Source: Gallionella sp.
GTDB taxonomy: Bacteria > Pseudomonadota > Gammaproteobacteria > Burkholderiales > Gallionellaceae
Direction of reading: 5' to 3'
Length of the DNA: 47,725 nucleotides
Assembly: GCA_017880865.1 (NCBI GenBank)
Contig: JADGRL010000022.1
Coordinates: forward strand, 1 to 47,725
Position 1 is the stretch's first letter. Every line of letters begins with the position of its first letter. Below the pieces are notes generated by a model. That model had not been told where the DNA came from, ran no database searches, and saw nothing but the letters and a program-made list of their open reading frames with translations. The position numbers were made by a program, and so were the translations under genes. This document shows, one piece after another, positions 18,353 to 27,925 of this stretch.

Positions 18353-19432
18353 TTATAGTGCCGCGACGACCGCGTCGCCCATCGCCGCCGTGCCGATCTT
18401 CTGCATGCCCGCTTCGGCGATATCGCCGGTGCGCAGGCCCTGTTGCAATGTTTTGCGCACCGCCGTTTCGATGCGTTGTGCGATGTCTTCGCGCAAAAAG
18501 GTGTAACGCATCATCATCGCCACCGACAGAATCGTCGCCAGCGGATTGGCGATGTTTTTGCCCGCGATGTCGGGTGCGGAACCGTGACACGGCTCATATA
18601 GGCCCTTGTTGTTCGCATCCAGCGAAGCCGATGGCAACATGCCGATGGAACCTGTCAGCATCGACGCCTCGTCCGACAAAATATCGCCGAAGATGTTGCC
18701 GGTCAGAATCACATCGAACTGTTTGGGTGCGCGCACCAGCTGCATCGCGGCATTGTCCACATACATGTGCGACAACTCGACCTGCGGGTATTCGCGGCTC
18801 ACCTCGGTCACGATCTCGCGCCAGAACATGCTGGTGTCCAGCACGTTGGCCTTGTCAACCGAGCACATCTTTCCCTTACCATTCAAACCGGCTCTCTTCA
18901 GCGCGATCTGGAAACCGACATGCGCCACGCGGCGGATTTCCGACTCGCTGTAGTGCATCGTGTCGAAACCCTGGCGCTCGCCGTTATCCAGCGTGCGGAT
19001 GCCGCGCGGTTGGCCGAAATAAATATCGCCGGTCAGTTCGCGCAAAATCATGATGTCCAGACCCGACACCAACTCCGGCTTCAGGCTGGATGCATTGACC
19101 AACTCGGGGTACACCATCGCGGGGCGCAGGTTGGCGAATAACCCCAGCCCCTTGCGTATGCGCAACAGGCCTTGCTCAGGGCGCAGTGGACGTGCCAGCG
19201 TATCGTATTGATAACCGCCCACTGCGCCGAGCAGCACCGCGTCAGCGGCAAGCGCCAGCTTTTCAGTCGCAGCAGGGAACGGATCGCCCGCCGCGTCATA
19301 ACCTGCGCCACCGATGTGCGCGTATTCCAGCTCGATTTTCAGGCCGTCGCTGCGCAACGCTTCCAGCACACGTGCCGCTTGTGCGACGATCTCCGGGCCT
19401 ATCCCGTCACCGGGCAATACTGCAATTTTCAT
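18353..19432 (-). CDS. leuB: 3-isopropylmalate dehydrogenase
   Basis: A 359-residue LeuB beginning [16 protein letters not shown], with the substrate and metal region [29 protein letters not shown] near the C-terminal third. It oxidatively decarboxylates 3-isopropylmalate with NAD in leucine synthesis. An ATG two codons earlier (19438) is equally readable; a GGA element serves either, and I prefer the family-like MKIAVLPGD. Gene order leuC-small protein-leuD-leuB on one strand suggests a single operon. Confidence 0.96.
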   Translation of the reverse strand: MKIAVLPGDGIGPEIVAQAARVLEALRSDGLKIELEYAHIGGAGYDAAGDPFPAATEKLALAADAVLLGAVGGYQYDTLARPLRPEQGLLRIRKGLGLFANLRPAMVYPELVNASSLKPELVSGLDIMILRELTGDIYFGQPRGIRTLDNGERQGFDTMHYSESEIRRVAHVGFQIALKRAGLNGKGKMCSVDKANVLDTSMFWREIVTEVSREYPQVELSHMYVDNAAMQLVRAPKQFDVILTGNIFGDILSDEASMLTGSIGMLPSASLDANNKGLYEPCHGSAPDIAGKNIANPLATILSVAMMMRYTFLREDIAQRIETAVRKTLQQGLRTGDIAEAGMQKIGTAAMGDAVVAAL

Positions 19433-19462
19433 TACCATTTCCAGTCCAAGTTACAAATTGAT

Positions 19463-20101
19463 TTATGCGAACAACCAAGGCTGTGCAGCGCGATGCTTTG
19501 CCTCATGCGCTTTGATCTCATGGACATGCTGCAAGGTCAGCCCGATGTCGTCCAGGCCGTTCAACAGACAGTGCTTGCGGAACGACTCGACTTCGAATTT
19601 ATACACTTTGCCATCCGGCGCGCTGATGGTCTGCTGCTCCAGATCAATCGCCAGCTTGTAGCCGACATTCGTCTCCACCGCCTTGAACAACGCGTCAACC
19701 TTGTCCACATCCAGACGGATCGGCAGCAAGCCGTTCTTGAAACAGTTATTGAAAAATATGTCGGCAAAGCTGGGCGCGATGATGGCGCGAAAACCGTAAT
19801 CCTCCAGCGCCCAAGGTGCATGCTCGCGCGAACTGCCGCAGCCAAAATTCTCGCGTGCCAGCAGAATCTGCGCACCTTGATAACGCGACTGATTCAGCAC
19901 GAAATCCGGATTGAGCGGACGCCCGAAATTATCCCTGCCCGGCTCACCGTGATCGAGATAGCGCCATTCATCGAACAGATTCGGGCCGAAACCGGAACGC
20001 TTGATCGATTTCAAAAACTGCTTCGGGATGATCGCGTCGGTATCCACGTTAGCCCTATCCAAGGGCATGACCACGCCATCGAACACAATAAATTTTTGCA
20101 T
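19463..20101 (-). CDS. leuD: 3-isopropylmalate dehydratase small subunit
   Basis: A 212-residue LeuD, starting [30 protein letters not shown] and containing [19 protein letters not shown], the swivelling-domain motif that positions substrate over the iron-sulfur cluster of LeuC. With LeuC it isomerises 2-isopropylmalate to 3-isopropylmalate. The open frame extends to 20161 over the upstream small gene, but the ATG at 20101 shares a base with that gene's TAA stop (TAATG) and matches the family start. Confidence 0.96.
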   Translation of the reverse strand: MQKFIVFDGVVMPLDRANVDTDAIIPKQFLKSIKRSGFGPNLFDEWRYLDHGEPGRDNFGRPLNPDFVLNQSRYQGAQILLARENFGCGSSREHAPWALEDYGFRAIIAPSFADIFFNNCFKNGLLPIRLDVDKVDALFKAVETNVGYKLAIDLEQQTISAPDGKVYKFEVESFRKHCLLNGLDDIGLTLQHVHEIKAHEAKHRAAQPWLFA

Positions 20102-20382
20102 TATGACTTGCCTGCCTTTTCCAATTTTTCGCCCGTTTTCTTGAGTCCACGACCCACCCACGCGCCGCCCTTCTTGATATGTGGAGCAGCCGCATCGCTG
20201 CCTTTCTTGATACCTTTAGCCGCCGCTTCGCCACCCTTGTTGATGCCCCGACCGGCAGCCTCCGAACCTTTCTTGATTCCCTTGCCGGCTCGATCAACGA
20301 TGCTGTCATCCGCAAACGCCGTGCGGCCAGAAAAAAGGCCCAGCACCAGCAATGCCATCAATAAAGCCGCCATCTTTTTCAT
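20101..20382 (-). CDS. Small exported Lys/Gly/Ala repeat protein between leuC and leuD
   Basis: A 93-residue protein: a signal peptide ([24 protein letters not shown], cleavage likely after AFA) and a mature part made of four or five imperfect units of about 10-11 residues of the form [12 protein letters not shown]. The mature part is very basic (about 19 Lys/Arg) and helical. It resembles the small entericidin-type genes that often sit between leuC and leuD in betaproteobacteria, but it lacks the lipobox cysteine, so it should be periplasmic or secreted rather than a lipoprotein. It starts 12 bases after leuC and its stop overlaps the leuD start, so it must be translated with the leucine enzymes. 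Function unknown. Confidence 0.75.
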   Translation of the reverse strand: MKKMAALLMALLVLGLFSGRTAFADDSIVDRAGKGIKKGSEAAGRGINKGGEAAAKGIKKGSDAAAPHIKKGGAWVGRGLKKTGEKLEKAGKS

Positions 20383-20393
20383 GTCCGCTCCAC

Positions 20394-21797
20394 TTACAAC
20401 TTGCTCACATCGACAAAATGTCCGGCGATCGCCGCCGCCGCAGCCATCTCTGGACTCACCAGATGCGTGCGTCCGCCCTGCCCCTGCCGCCCTTCGAAAT
20501 TGCGGTTAGAGGTTGAGGCACAGCGCTCACCCGACGACAACCTGTCGTCATTCATCGCCAGACACATCGAGCAACCCGGCTCGCGCCATTCAAAACCCGC
20601 CGCGATAAAAATTTTATCCAGGCCTTCCTGTTCGGCCTGGCGCTTCACCAAGCCGGAACCGGGCACCACCATCGCCAGCTTCACGTTGGCCGCGATGTGC
20701 CGACCCTTCGCGATCGCTGCCGCCGCGCGCATATCCTCGATGCGCGCATTGGTGCAGGAACCGATAAACACCTTATCTATATTGATCTCGGTGATCGGCG
20801 TGTTCGCCACCAGGCCCATATACTGCAACGCGCGCGCGGCAGCATCACGCTTGACCGCATCACTCATGGTTGAAGGATCGGGCACGCGCCCGTCCACCGC
20901 CACCACCATTTCCGGCGAGGTGCCCCAGGTCACTTGCGGACGGATGCTTGCGGCATCGAGCTTAATTACCTGATCGAACCGCGCGCCGTCATCGCTGTGC
21001 AGCGTGTTCCAGTAAGCCACCGCCTTGTCCCACACTTCGCCTTGAGGCGCGAACGGGCGACCCTTGAGATAGTTGATCGTCGTGTCGTCCGCTGCGATCA
21101 TGCCCGCGCGTGCGCCCGCTTCGATCGCCATGTTGCACACCGTCATGCGCCCTTCCATCGAAAGGCCGCGTATCGCGCTACCAGCGAACTCGATCGCATA
21201 GCCAGTGCCGCCCGCCGTGCCAATCTTGCCGATCACCGCCAGCGCGATGTCCTTGGCGGTCACGCCCTTGTGCAACGCGCCCTCCACCACTACCTGCATG
21301 GCTTTGGACTTTTTCATCAGCAAACATTGCGTCGCCATCACATGCTCGACCTCGGAGGTGCCGATACCGAACGCCAGCGCGGCGAACGCGCCGTGCGTGC
21401 TGGTATGCGAATCGCCGCACACCACCGTCATGCCCGGCAGAGTCGCGCCCTGCTCCGGCCCGATCACATGCACGATGCCTTGGCGCACATCGTTCATCTT
21501 GAATTCGTTAACGCCGAACTCGGCACAATTACTATCCAGCGTCTCAACCTGCAAACGCGCGATCGGATCACTGATGCCCTGCGCCCGCCCGGTGGTCGGC
21601 ACGTTGTGATCGGCCACGGCCAGGATCGACGCTGTGCGCCACAGACGGCGCCCGGCCAGCTTCAGCCCCTCGAAGGCTTGCGGGCTGGTCACTTCATGCA
21701 CCAGATGACGGTCGATATAAATCAGCGCGGTGCCGTCGGCTTCCTGCCGCACCACGTGAGCATTCCAGAGTTTGTCGTAAAGAGTTTGCGCTTTCAT
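20394..21797 (-). CDS. leuC: 3-isopropylmalate dehydratase large subunit
   Basis: A 467-residue aconitase-type enzyme. The [4Fe-4S] ligands are in [14 protein letters not shown] and [30 protein letters not shown] is also diagnostic. It forms isopropylmalate isomerase with LeuD. It is the first gene of the leuC-leuD-leuB-asd run; upstream lies a 215-base divergent gap shared with the HD-domain gene. No leucine-rich leader peptide is evident in that gap, so attenuation control is not supported by what I see. Confidence 0.98.
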   Translation of the reverse strand: MKAQTLYDKLWNAHVVRQEADGTALIYIDRHLVHEVTSPQAFEGLKLAGRRLWRTASILAVADHNVPTTGRAQGISDPIARLQVETLDSNCAEFGVNEFKMNDVRQGIVHVIGPEQGATLPGMTVVCGDSHTSTHGAFAALAFGIGTSEVEHVMATQCLLMKKSKAMQVVVEGALHKGVTAKDIALAVIGKIGTAGGTGYAIEFAGSAIRGLSMEGRMTVCNMAIEAGARAGMIAADDTTINYLKGRPFAPQGEVWDKAVAYWNTLHSDDGARFDQVIKLDAASIRPQVTWGTSPEMVVAVDGRVPDPSTMSDAVKRDAAARALQYMGLVANTPITEINIDKVFIGSCTNARIEDMRAAAAIAKGRHIAANVKLAMVVPGSGLVKRQAEQEGLDKIFIAAGFEWREPGCSMCLAMNDDRLSSGERCASTSNRNFEGRQGQGGRTHLVSPEMAAAAAIAGHFVDVSKL

Positions 21798-22012
21798 GTT
21801 ATTTCGCTTGCCAGATACTCGTTTTTAGAGCGCGCAATTATGCCACAACAGGCGCAGCTTGGCATTAGCCTCTGCACCCAACCACGCCAAAACAGATCAA
21901 CAATTTCTGCAAAATACCGAAGAATCCTTCGCCGTCGAAGAAGATTTACGCCCTTTAAACTCATCTTTCATTCGAGCACAACGCAGATTCAGCTTCGTGT
22001 TAGCATATTGCC

Positions 22013-23122
22013 ATGCTGAAAAAGGATGCAAACTTGCGTCGAAATAACTTTGATGTAACCAACGCCGTCGACGTAACCGATCCCGTTTCGGTAGGTATCG
22101 TGGTGGAGAGCATTTTTCTCAACCTTTATCCGGGCGCTGCCGTCAGCACGCTGCGGAATGCGATGGTCCACATTGTCCAGCTTTATCGCGGCGAGCATCC
22201 CGGCTATGCAGCATGCGACACCGGCTACCATGATTTGCAACATATCATGGATGTAACACTGGCCAGTGCGCGCCTGATTGATGGCTACGAGCGCTCGCAA
22301 AAGGAGGGCTATGGACTGGGCGAAGAGCTATTCGTCTTTGGCATTTTGCTGGCGCTGTTTCATGACAGCGGATACCTGCGCAAACGCGGCATCGAAGATG
22401 ACAGACATGGCGCGGAATTCACGCTGACTCATGTTTCGCGCGGCGCGGAATTAATCAAAAAATATATGCAGGATATCGGCTTAGGTAATCAGGCCGAAAC
22501 AGCCGCGCAAGTGGTGCATTACACCGGCTATGAAGTGCCGGTAGACCGCATTCTGGTGCCCTCGCCTGTTTACCGGGTTATCGGCAATCTGGTGGCTTCG
22601 GCAGACATATTGGCGCAAATGGCGGATCGTTGTTATCTCGAAAAATGCCATGACCGGCTATACACCGAGTTCGTTCTGGGCGGCATTGCAACAAAACGCG
22701 ATGCGCAAGGCAATGAGCAAGTCATTTTTTCTTCCCCGCAAGACCTGGTAATCAAAACCCCTGAATTCTACCGAGGCGCAAAAAAACGCATGGAAGAAAC
22801 CTTAGAGGGAGCTTATCGCCACATTGAGAAACATTTTAACGGGCAAAACCCGTACCTTGAAGCGATTGAAAAAAACATCCTGTTTGCGGAACATGTGATT
22901 GCCCACAATGCCGACATCGGCATGTTGCAACGCACTCCGCCGCAGACCCCAGGTTCTGATCGAGCGTCGTCCCCCGCAACCGATGACCGGAAACAGCGGG
23001 TAGAAGACCGGCGAAGTAGAATCAAGGACAGAAGGCAAAATACCGCAAACCCCTATCCGGACCGGGATAATAGAAGACAAAAAACCGGTGACAGAAGGCG
23101 GGATAATTCATCAAAAAAATAA
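22013..23122 (+). CDS. HD-domain (phosphohydrolase-type) protein with charged tail
   Basis: A 369-residue cytoplasmic protein. HD-domain metal ligands are visible as H73-D74 (GYHDLQHIMDV), H77 and H117-D118 (LALFHDSGY), with a further Asp in ASADILAQMADR. HD domains hydrolyse nucleotides or cyclic nucleotides, but this one lacks the GYP signature of cyclic-di-GMP phosphodiesterases, so the substrate is open. From about residue 322 the protein ends in a strongly charged, repetitive tail built on DRR, DDR and DRRQ steps, without hydrophobic residues. This tail looks like a later in-frame extension. The gene stands alone, divergent from leuC. Confidence 0.7.
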   Translation: MLKKDANLRRNNFDVTNAVDVTDPVSVGIVVESIFLNLYPGAAVSTLRNAMVHIVQLYRGEHPGYAACDTGYHDLQHIMDVTLASARLIDGYERSQKEGYGLGEELFVFGILLALFHDSGYLRKRGIEDDRHGAEFTLTHVSRGAELIKKYMQDIGLGNQAETAAQVVHYTGYEVPVDRILVPSPVYRVIGNLVASADILAQMADRCYLEKCHDRLYTEFVLGGIATKRDAQGNEQVIFSSPQDLVIKTPEFYRGAKKRMEETLEGAYRHIEKHFNGQNPYLEAIEKNILFAEHVIAHNADIGMLQRTPPQTPGSDRASSPATDDRKQRVEDRRSRIKDRRQNTANPYPDRDNRRQKTGDRRRDNSSKK

Positions 23123-23206
23123 GTGGTCGACATCAGGACTAGAGAGTCGACACAAGCCGCTTGCCCGGCTGGCACCGCATAGTAATCCGCGCATATATCG
23201 CGTTTC

Positions 23207-24070
23207 CTAGAACCGATAGCCTACCAGAAAGTTGAGGCTATTCATCGTGCGGCGCATGGTCAGCGGGCTGTATTGGGCGCTGCCGGTGAGCCGCTTGAAC
23301 GAGACGCCCGCGCCACTGAACCATTCCTTGCTGTAGCTGTGCGCCCAGTTGGCGGTCAAGGCGTAATCCTTGATGCCGGCGCTGGCGTTATAGGCGGTCA
23401 GCACGTTGCCGGATGCGGTAGCCTGGGCGGCCGTCACGCCGAAGTAGGTCTGGTTGTATTGGTTGTCGCCCCAGTTCAAATTGGCGCCGATGCGCAGGCG
23501 GTCGGCAGTTGAAAGGGGTATGCCGATCCCACCGCCCAGTTCCGCATGCGTGCCATGTGAACCGGCAGTCAGGCCGCCTGAGATGTACCAGGGTGAGAAA
23601 CGTAAATTGAGGTATGCGCCGGTTTCAGCCGAATAACTGATGTCGCCCATACCGTTCAGGCGGGGATCAGCATTTTGCCTGCGGCCATGTCCCAGTGTCA
23701 GGCGCAATCCATACTCCATATTCTTGTCGTCAGAAAAATTATAGCCAATGCCGCGTAGCGGACTGATGAAGATTTTTCCATGGCCCGCTTCCAGCAGCGG
23801 CATCACGCGCAGGCTATTGCTCGATGCGCCTTCATAGCGCGGCGCATAACTGAGCCCCCCGCCAGCGGATACTCTCCAGACATCTGACCGGATGCCGGAA
23901 TCCGGGGGCGGGCCAGAGGGAACGCTCCTTATCGGCAGGTCAGGAACTTGTTGGGTATCGATGCGCTGGGGATCGATGACTTGGCCTTGCGCGACAGGGA
24001 CAGTCAGTGCGCCGACGGCTAGGAGTATGGCAGCCCGGAATATGCCACGAAATATAAAGGTTAGCTTCAT
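23207..24070 (-). CDS. MipA/OmpV-family outer membrane protein
   Basis: A 287-residue protein with a signal peptide (about residues 1-29, cleavage near AQG), a proline-rich spacer, then alternating beta-strand patterns ending in NSLNFLVGYRF, with a C-terminal Phe as for outer-membrane barrels. VSAGGGLSYAPRYEGASSNSLRVMPL is the MipA/OmpV start: a yRGs-type strand and turn. Such proteins act as scaffolds of murein synthesis (MipA) or as outer-membrane barrels of unclear role. The frame can start at a TTG (24082), but AGAGG between that codon and the ATG at 24070 is the ribosome binding site of the shorter form. Confidence 0.8.
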   Translation of the reverse strand: MKLTFIFRGIFRAAILLAVGALTVPVAQGQVIDPQRIDTQQVPDLPIRSVPSGPPPDSGIRSDVWRVSAGGGLSYAPRYEGASSNSLRVMPLLEAGHGKIFISPLRGIGYNFSDDKNMEYGLRLTLGHGRRQNADPRLNGMGDISYSAETGAYLNLRFSPWYISGGLTAGSHGTHAELGGGIGIPLSTADRLRIGANLNWGDNQYNQTYFGVTAAQATASGNVLTAYNASAGIKDYALTANWAHSYSKEWFSGAGVSFKRLTGSAQYSPLTMRRTMNSLNFLVGYRF

Positions 24071-24124
24071 GCAGCCTCTCAAGTTAATAAATCGGGTTCT
24101 TTGGCGGAAAGGAAAACCATAAAT

Positions 24125-25309
24125 TCAATCCGCCCGAATATCTTGTGTCGTTTGCTGCGCACTCGCGATGCACTGTTTCCAGAGTATCAGCAGCAAGCCC
24201 AGCAACGCCACACCCGCGCTGCAAGAATATAGCACGCTCGCGCCATAGTGCTGCCAGATCGGGCCGCTCGCCAAGCCGCCCAGCATGCCGCCCGCGCCGT
24301 AGGTGAGACTGCCGAACAGCGCCTGGCCTTTAGACTGATGCCGACCCTGAAAGAACTCGTGCACCAGCCCCACCGAGGCGGCGTGATACGCGCCAAAGGT
24401 GGCGGCGTGCAGCACTTGGGCTATGAGCAGCAGCGACAGAAAATCCACGCCCCAGCCGATCAGCATGAAGCGCAGCACCGCAGCGCCGAAGCTGACCAGC
24501 AGGATTCGCGTGAAACCAAAGCGGCGCACCAGCCAGGGCATTACGAAGAACACGCCGATTTCGCAGATCACGCCGAGCGCCCACAAGCCCCCCACCGCGC
24601 TTTTCGCGTAGCCGTGTTCGACCAGGTAAATCGAGTAGAAAGTGTAATAAGGGCCGTGTGCGACAGACATCATAAAACACGCGCTGAACAACGCGATCAC
24701 ACGCGGCTGCATGATGATTTGTTTGACCGGCTGATGATCGGTGTGATGCGCCAGCACGGAAATTGCCGGAATCTGCCGGGCAAAAATCAGGATGCCGACC
24801 TCACACACCACCCCCGCCCACAGTAGCCAGACGATGGCGATATAGTCGAAGGCATACCCTAGGCCCACCACTGAGACGATGAAGCCGATCGAGCCCCACG
24901 AGCGTATGCGTCCGTAGCGCGCGCTGTGCTTGCCCAGATAAGTCAGCGTGGTTGCCTCCACCAGCGGCATCGAGGCGCTCCAGAAAAAACCCATCAGTGC
25001 CAGCACCAGAAACATGCCCCAGAAACTGGTGGTCGCGAACACCCCTAGGTAGCACACCGCGCTCAAGCTCGCGGCGATCTGCACCACCTGCAAGCGCTTG
25101 CCAGTATAGTCGGCCAGCCAGCCCCACAGATTCGGCGCAATCATGCGCATCACCGGCTGGATCGACATCAGGATCGCGATCTCGATCGCGCTGAAGCTTA
25201 TGGACTTGAGGTACAAGCTCCAGTAGGGCGCAAACATCCCCACGAAGGCGTAATAAAAAAAATAGAATCCGGCGATGCGCCAGTAGTAATTTTTGCGGTC
25301 AGCAGGCAT
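24125..25309 (-). CDS. MFS transporter (HcaT/nucleoside-permease-like, 12 membrane segments)
   Basis: A 394-residue major facilitator with about twelve membrane segments and the cytoplasmic loop motif GWLADYTGKRLQVV between segments 2 and 3. YYFFYYAFVGMFAPYWSLYLKS at the start resembles the MFS_1-like/HcaT group (phenylpropionate or nucleoside permease relatives). Substrate cannot be told from sequence. Its ATG overlaps the stop codon of a truncated uvrB fragment (TGATG), so it may now be transcribed from the old uvrB promoter. Confidence 0.8.
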   Translation of the reverse strand: MPADRKNYYWRIAGFYFFYYAFVGMFAPYWSLYLKSISFSAIEIAILMSIQPVMRMIAPNLWGWLADYTGKRLQVVQIAASLSAVCYLGVFATTSFWGMFLVLALMGFFWSASMPLVEATTLTYLGKHSARYGRIRSWGSIGFIVSVVGLGYAFDYIAIVWLLWAGVVCEVGILIFARQIPAISVLAHHTDHQPVKQIIMQPRVIALFSACFMMSVAHGPYYTFYSIYLVEHGYAKSAVGGLWALGVICEIGVFFVMPWLVRRFGFTRILLVSFGAAVLRFMLIGWGVDFLSLLLIAQVLHAATFGAYHAASVGLVHEFFQGRHQSKGQALFGSLTYGAGGMLGGLASGPIWQHYGASVLYSCSAGVALLGLLLILWKQCIASAQQTTQDIRAD

Positions 25310-25482
25310 CAGGACAATTGCATGAACGTCTTGCCCGAGCTGGTCACGCCCAGCAATGTCTGGAACGACAAACCGTCCTTGATGCCCTCGACCAGCTGCG
25401 CGATGGCAGCAGGCTGGTCGCCCGCAGGCTCAAAAGGCTGGTGCAGGCGGTAAGGACCGTTGGGGGAGGTTTTGATGTTCAT
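25309..25482 (-). pseudogene. uvrB: Truncated uvrB, 5' remnant 1
   Basis: Fifty-seven residues match the very start of excinuclease subunit Uvr[22 protein letters not shown], then [17 protein letters not shown], where the Walker A glycine has become serine (family TGSGKT), then four codons and a stop. Full UvrB has about 670 residues, so more than 90 percent is missing. The region just upstream, with a TACAAT -10-like element, is shared with remnant 2 at 26143-26275. The truncated frame stops exactly where the MFS gene starts. Confidence 0.85.
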
Positions 25483-25663
25483 GGTGAACTTGGCATTGTA
25501 CGGGCAAAGATTGAATTGCAAAACCTTACAAATTAAAGGATACTATCTACGCAGCAAAAGACGGTCAGAATCAATAAGTTTGGTGCTACCCCTTAAGTTT
25601 ACGCCCGGCCAACTCTGGAAAACCGTGGCCTTATTTGTGCAGTATTTTGACAGGGAAAAGAAC

Positions 25664-26122
25664 ATGGCAATCGTATGGTCAAGTGACCTTAACACGGGAA
25701 TTGATGTTATTGACGATCAGCATAAAAGCATTGTGGATTACATCAACCAGCTGGAATATGCCATTTCACAAGGGAACCGTGCCACGGTTGGGAATGTGCT
25801 GAACGATCTGGTGGACTACACCTTATCGCACTTTGCCTTCGAAGAAAGCCTGCAACAAGAAGCCGGGTATGCGTATGCAATACCCCACAAGGCCATACAC
25901 GATATATTCGTCAAGCGCGTAGCGAAGTATCAAGCCGAGCACAAAGCAGGGGACGATGTCGCTGAACAAACTCACAGCATGCTCAGCACTTGGCTGGTGC
26001 ACCATATCAAGCGGGACGATATGGCCTATGTGTCTGAGGTAAAAGCCAATATCGATCGCATAGTCAATGATAAGAAAGAAGGCGGCTGGCTTAGCCGTTC
26101 ACTCGGAAAACTCTTCAAGTAA
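25664..26122 (+). CDS. Bacteriohemerythrin
   Basis: A 152-residue single-domain hemerythrin. All iron ligands are present: H20 (DDQH), H56 and E60 (HFAFEE), H75 and H79 (HKAIH), H114 and D119 (HIKRDD). It binds oxygen at a di-iron site and may serve in oxygen sensing, storage or delivery, which suits a micro-oxic organism. The open frame begins at 25460, but the family start MAIVWSSDLNTGIDVID and AGGGA eight bases upstream fix the start at 25664. The gene lies between two decayed copies of the uvrB 5' end, on the opposite strand to them. Confidence 0.93.
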   Translation: MAIVWSSDLNTGIDVIDDQHKSIVDYINQLEYAISQGNRATVGNVLNDLVDYTLSHFAFEESLQQEAGYAYAIPHKAIHDIFVKRVAKYQAEHKAGDDVAEQTHSMLSTWLVHHIKRDDMAYVSEVKANIDRIVNDKKEGGWLSRSLGKLFK

Positions 26123-26142
26123 ATATCCAGCATGGTATTCCG

Positions 26143-26275
26143 CACTGCGCGGATGGCCGCAGGCTGATCGCCCGCAAACTCAAAAAGCTGGTGCACAGGC
26201 GGCAGGGGCTGTGAGGAAAGGTTTTGATGTACATTTGGGCCGCGTATTGTATGGGCAAAGATTAGTTTTCCAAAC
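26143..26275 (-). pseudogene. uvrB: uvrB 5' remnant 2 with upstream region
   Basis: About 130 bases align with remnant 1: the start codon region (minus-strand ATG at 26234, ATGTACATCAAAACC), the codons for AGDQPAAI, and upstream the block ATTGTATGGGCAAAGATT, against ATTGTACGGGCAAAGATT in remnant 1. A 2-base insertion shifts the frame after the first dozen codons, and homology ends after GCGCAG. It is non-functional as a gene. Confidence 0.75.
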
Positions 26276-26354
26276 GGTAAAGCGTCACTCAAAATACGCG
26301 CCTATTTGTCGATGCACCCACACCAAACATTTTTCGTGATGAAACAGCAATAAC

Positions 26355-26618
26355 ATGACCATCGAACTCAGCAAAGAAGCTCGCAAGGCTGCGGTCACAT
26401 CCATCGAACGCTATTTCAGCGAGAACATGGAAGAGAAAATCGGAAACGTGACAGCGGACTCCCTGCTCCAATTCTTCCTCGAAGAAGTTGGGCCTAGCAT
26501 ATACAACCAGGCCGTAAGCGATGTTCAAGTACGACTGCAAAGTAGGATCATGGAACTGGATGTCGAGATTTACGAAGAAGAGTTCCGCTACTGGCATAAG
26601 CATCCGCGAAAACGCTAG
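26355..26618 (+). CDS. DUF2164 family protein
   Basis: An 87-residue soluble protein: IELSKEARKAAVTSIERYF at the start and FFLEEVGPSIYNQAV in the middle match the DUF2164 family of small proteins (about 80-90 residues) of unknown function found across proteobacteria. No signal peptide or membrane segment. It lies between the second uvrB remnant and a PLP aminotransferase, on the same strand as the latter but 113 bases before it and with a separate promoter between, so probably independent. Confidence 0.8.
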   Translation: MTIELSKEARKAAVTSIERYFSENMEEKIGNVTADSLLQFFLEEVGPSIYNQAVSDVQVRLQSRIMELDVEIYEEEFRYWHKHPRKR

Positions 26619-26670
26619 GGGCTGCTATGCCGCGTAGCGGGATTCGGACTACGCGACCTCATGCTGCCGA

Positions 26671-26699
26671 TTCAATACTTTCTCCGGTGCGGGTATAAT
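26671..26699 (+). promoter_or_regulatory. Sigma-70-type promoter of the aminotransferase gene
   Basis: TTCAAT at 26671-26676, a 17-base spacer and a perfect TATAAT at 26694-26699. Transcription should start near 26706, about 25 bases before the TTG start codon. Confidence 0.65.
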
Positions 26700-26731
26700 T
26701 CGCGCCATTGTTCAAACAGCAAGGAAATATC

Positions 26732-27925
26732 TTGAAACTCTCGACTCGCGTACAAGCCATCAAACCCTCCCCTACTCTCGCTGTGACCGCGCGTGCGGCG
26801 AAACTCAAAGCGGAAGGTAAAGACATCATCGGGCTGGGCGCGGGCGAACCCGATTTCGATACGCCGCAGCACATCAAGGATGCGGCGATCGAAGCGATCA
26901 ACAAGGGCTTCACCAAGTACACCGCAGTCGGCGGTACGCCATCACTTAAAGCCGCGGTGATCGCCAAGTTCAAGCGCGACAACGGGCTGGATTACACTGC
27001 GAAGCAGATATTGGTGTCATGCGGCGGCAAGCAGAGTTTTTTCAACCTGGCGCTGTCCGTGATCGACCCCGGCGATGAGGTGATCATTCCCGCGCCGTAC
27101 TGGGTATCTTATCCCGACATCGTGATCATCGCGGAAGGTAAGCCTGTGATCGTGCAGGCCGGCATCGAACAGGGTTTCAAGATGACGCCCGCGCAGCTGG
27201 AAGCGGCAATCACGCCTAAAACCAAAATGGTCGTGATCAACAGCCCGAGCAACCCGTCCGGTGCGGTGTACACCCTGGCAGATTTGCAGGCGCTGGGCGC
27301 GGTGTTGCGCCGCCATCCAAACATCCTGATTTCCACTGACGACATGTACGAGCATATCGCGCTGACCGATGCGAAATTCGTCAACATCCTGAACGCCTGT
27401 CCCGACCTGTATCCGCGCACGATGGTGCTGAACGGTGTGTCGAAAGCCTACGCGATGACCGGATGGCGCATCGGCTATGCGGCGGGACCGGAGCACATCA
27501 TCACCGCAATGGAAAACGTGCAATCGCAAAGCACCTCGAACCCGACCTCAATTTCGCAAGTCGCCGCAGAGGCCGCGCTGAACGGCGATCAGGGCTGCAT
27601 CGCGCCTATGCTCAAAGCGTTCCGCGAGCGCCACGTGTTCGTCGTTAACGAGTTGAATCAGATTCCAGGGTTGAAGTGCATCATGGCGGGCGGCGCGTTC
27701 TATGCGTTCCCGGATGCGCGCGGTGCGATTGCCACGCTGCACAAGAAGGGCACCATTGGGGCGGCCACCGACATCGCGCTGTCCGAATATCTGCTGGTGG
27801 AAGCCGGCGTGGCGGTGGTGCCGGGCTCGGCATTCGGCTCTGAGGGCTATATCCGGTTGTCGTTCGCCACCTCGATGGAAAATCTCAAGAATGCGCTGGA
27901 GCGTATAGCGAAAGCGCTGTCATAA
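26732..27925 (+). CDS. PLP-dependent aspartate-type aminotransferase (class I)
   Basis: A 397-residue fold-type I aminotransferase of the AspC/AatA subgroup. The PLP lysine is K238 in NGVSKAYAMTGWRIGY; INSPSNPSGAVY and GLGAGEPDFDTP are further hallmarks. It most likely transfers amino groups between aspartate (or other amino acids) and 2-oxoglutarate, in the cytoplasm. The start is TTG at 26732 with AAGGA seven bases upstream; the alternative TTG at 26708 would lie on the predicted transcription start and is less likely. In related genomes, as far as I recall, this gene sits divergent from uvrB, which fits the uvrB remnants to its left. Confidence 0.94.
   Translation: MKLSTRVQAIKPSPTLAVTARAAKLKAEGKDIIGLGAGEPDFDTPQHIKDAAIEAINKGFTKYTAVGGTPSLKAAVIAKFKRDNGLDYTAKQILVSCGGKQSFFNLALSVIDPGDEVIIPAPYWVSYPDIVIIAEGKPVIVQAGIEQGFKMTPAQLEAAITPKTKMVVINSPSNPSGAVYTLADLQALGAVLRRHPNILISTDDMYEHIALTDAKFVNILNACPDLYPRTMVLNGVSKAYAMTGWRIGYAAGPEHIITAMENVQSQSTSNPTSISQVAAEAALNGDQGCIAPMLKAFRERHVFVVNELNQIPGLKCIMAGGAFYAFPDARGAIATLHKKGTIGAATDIALSEYLLVEAGVAVVPGSAFGSEGYIRLSFATSMENLKNALERIAKALS

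Noticed and set aside
19172..20509. A 445-codon plus-strand frame across leuB, leuD and leuC
   Set aside because: Crosses three convincing antisense genes and their junctions; a shadow.
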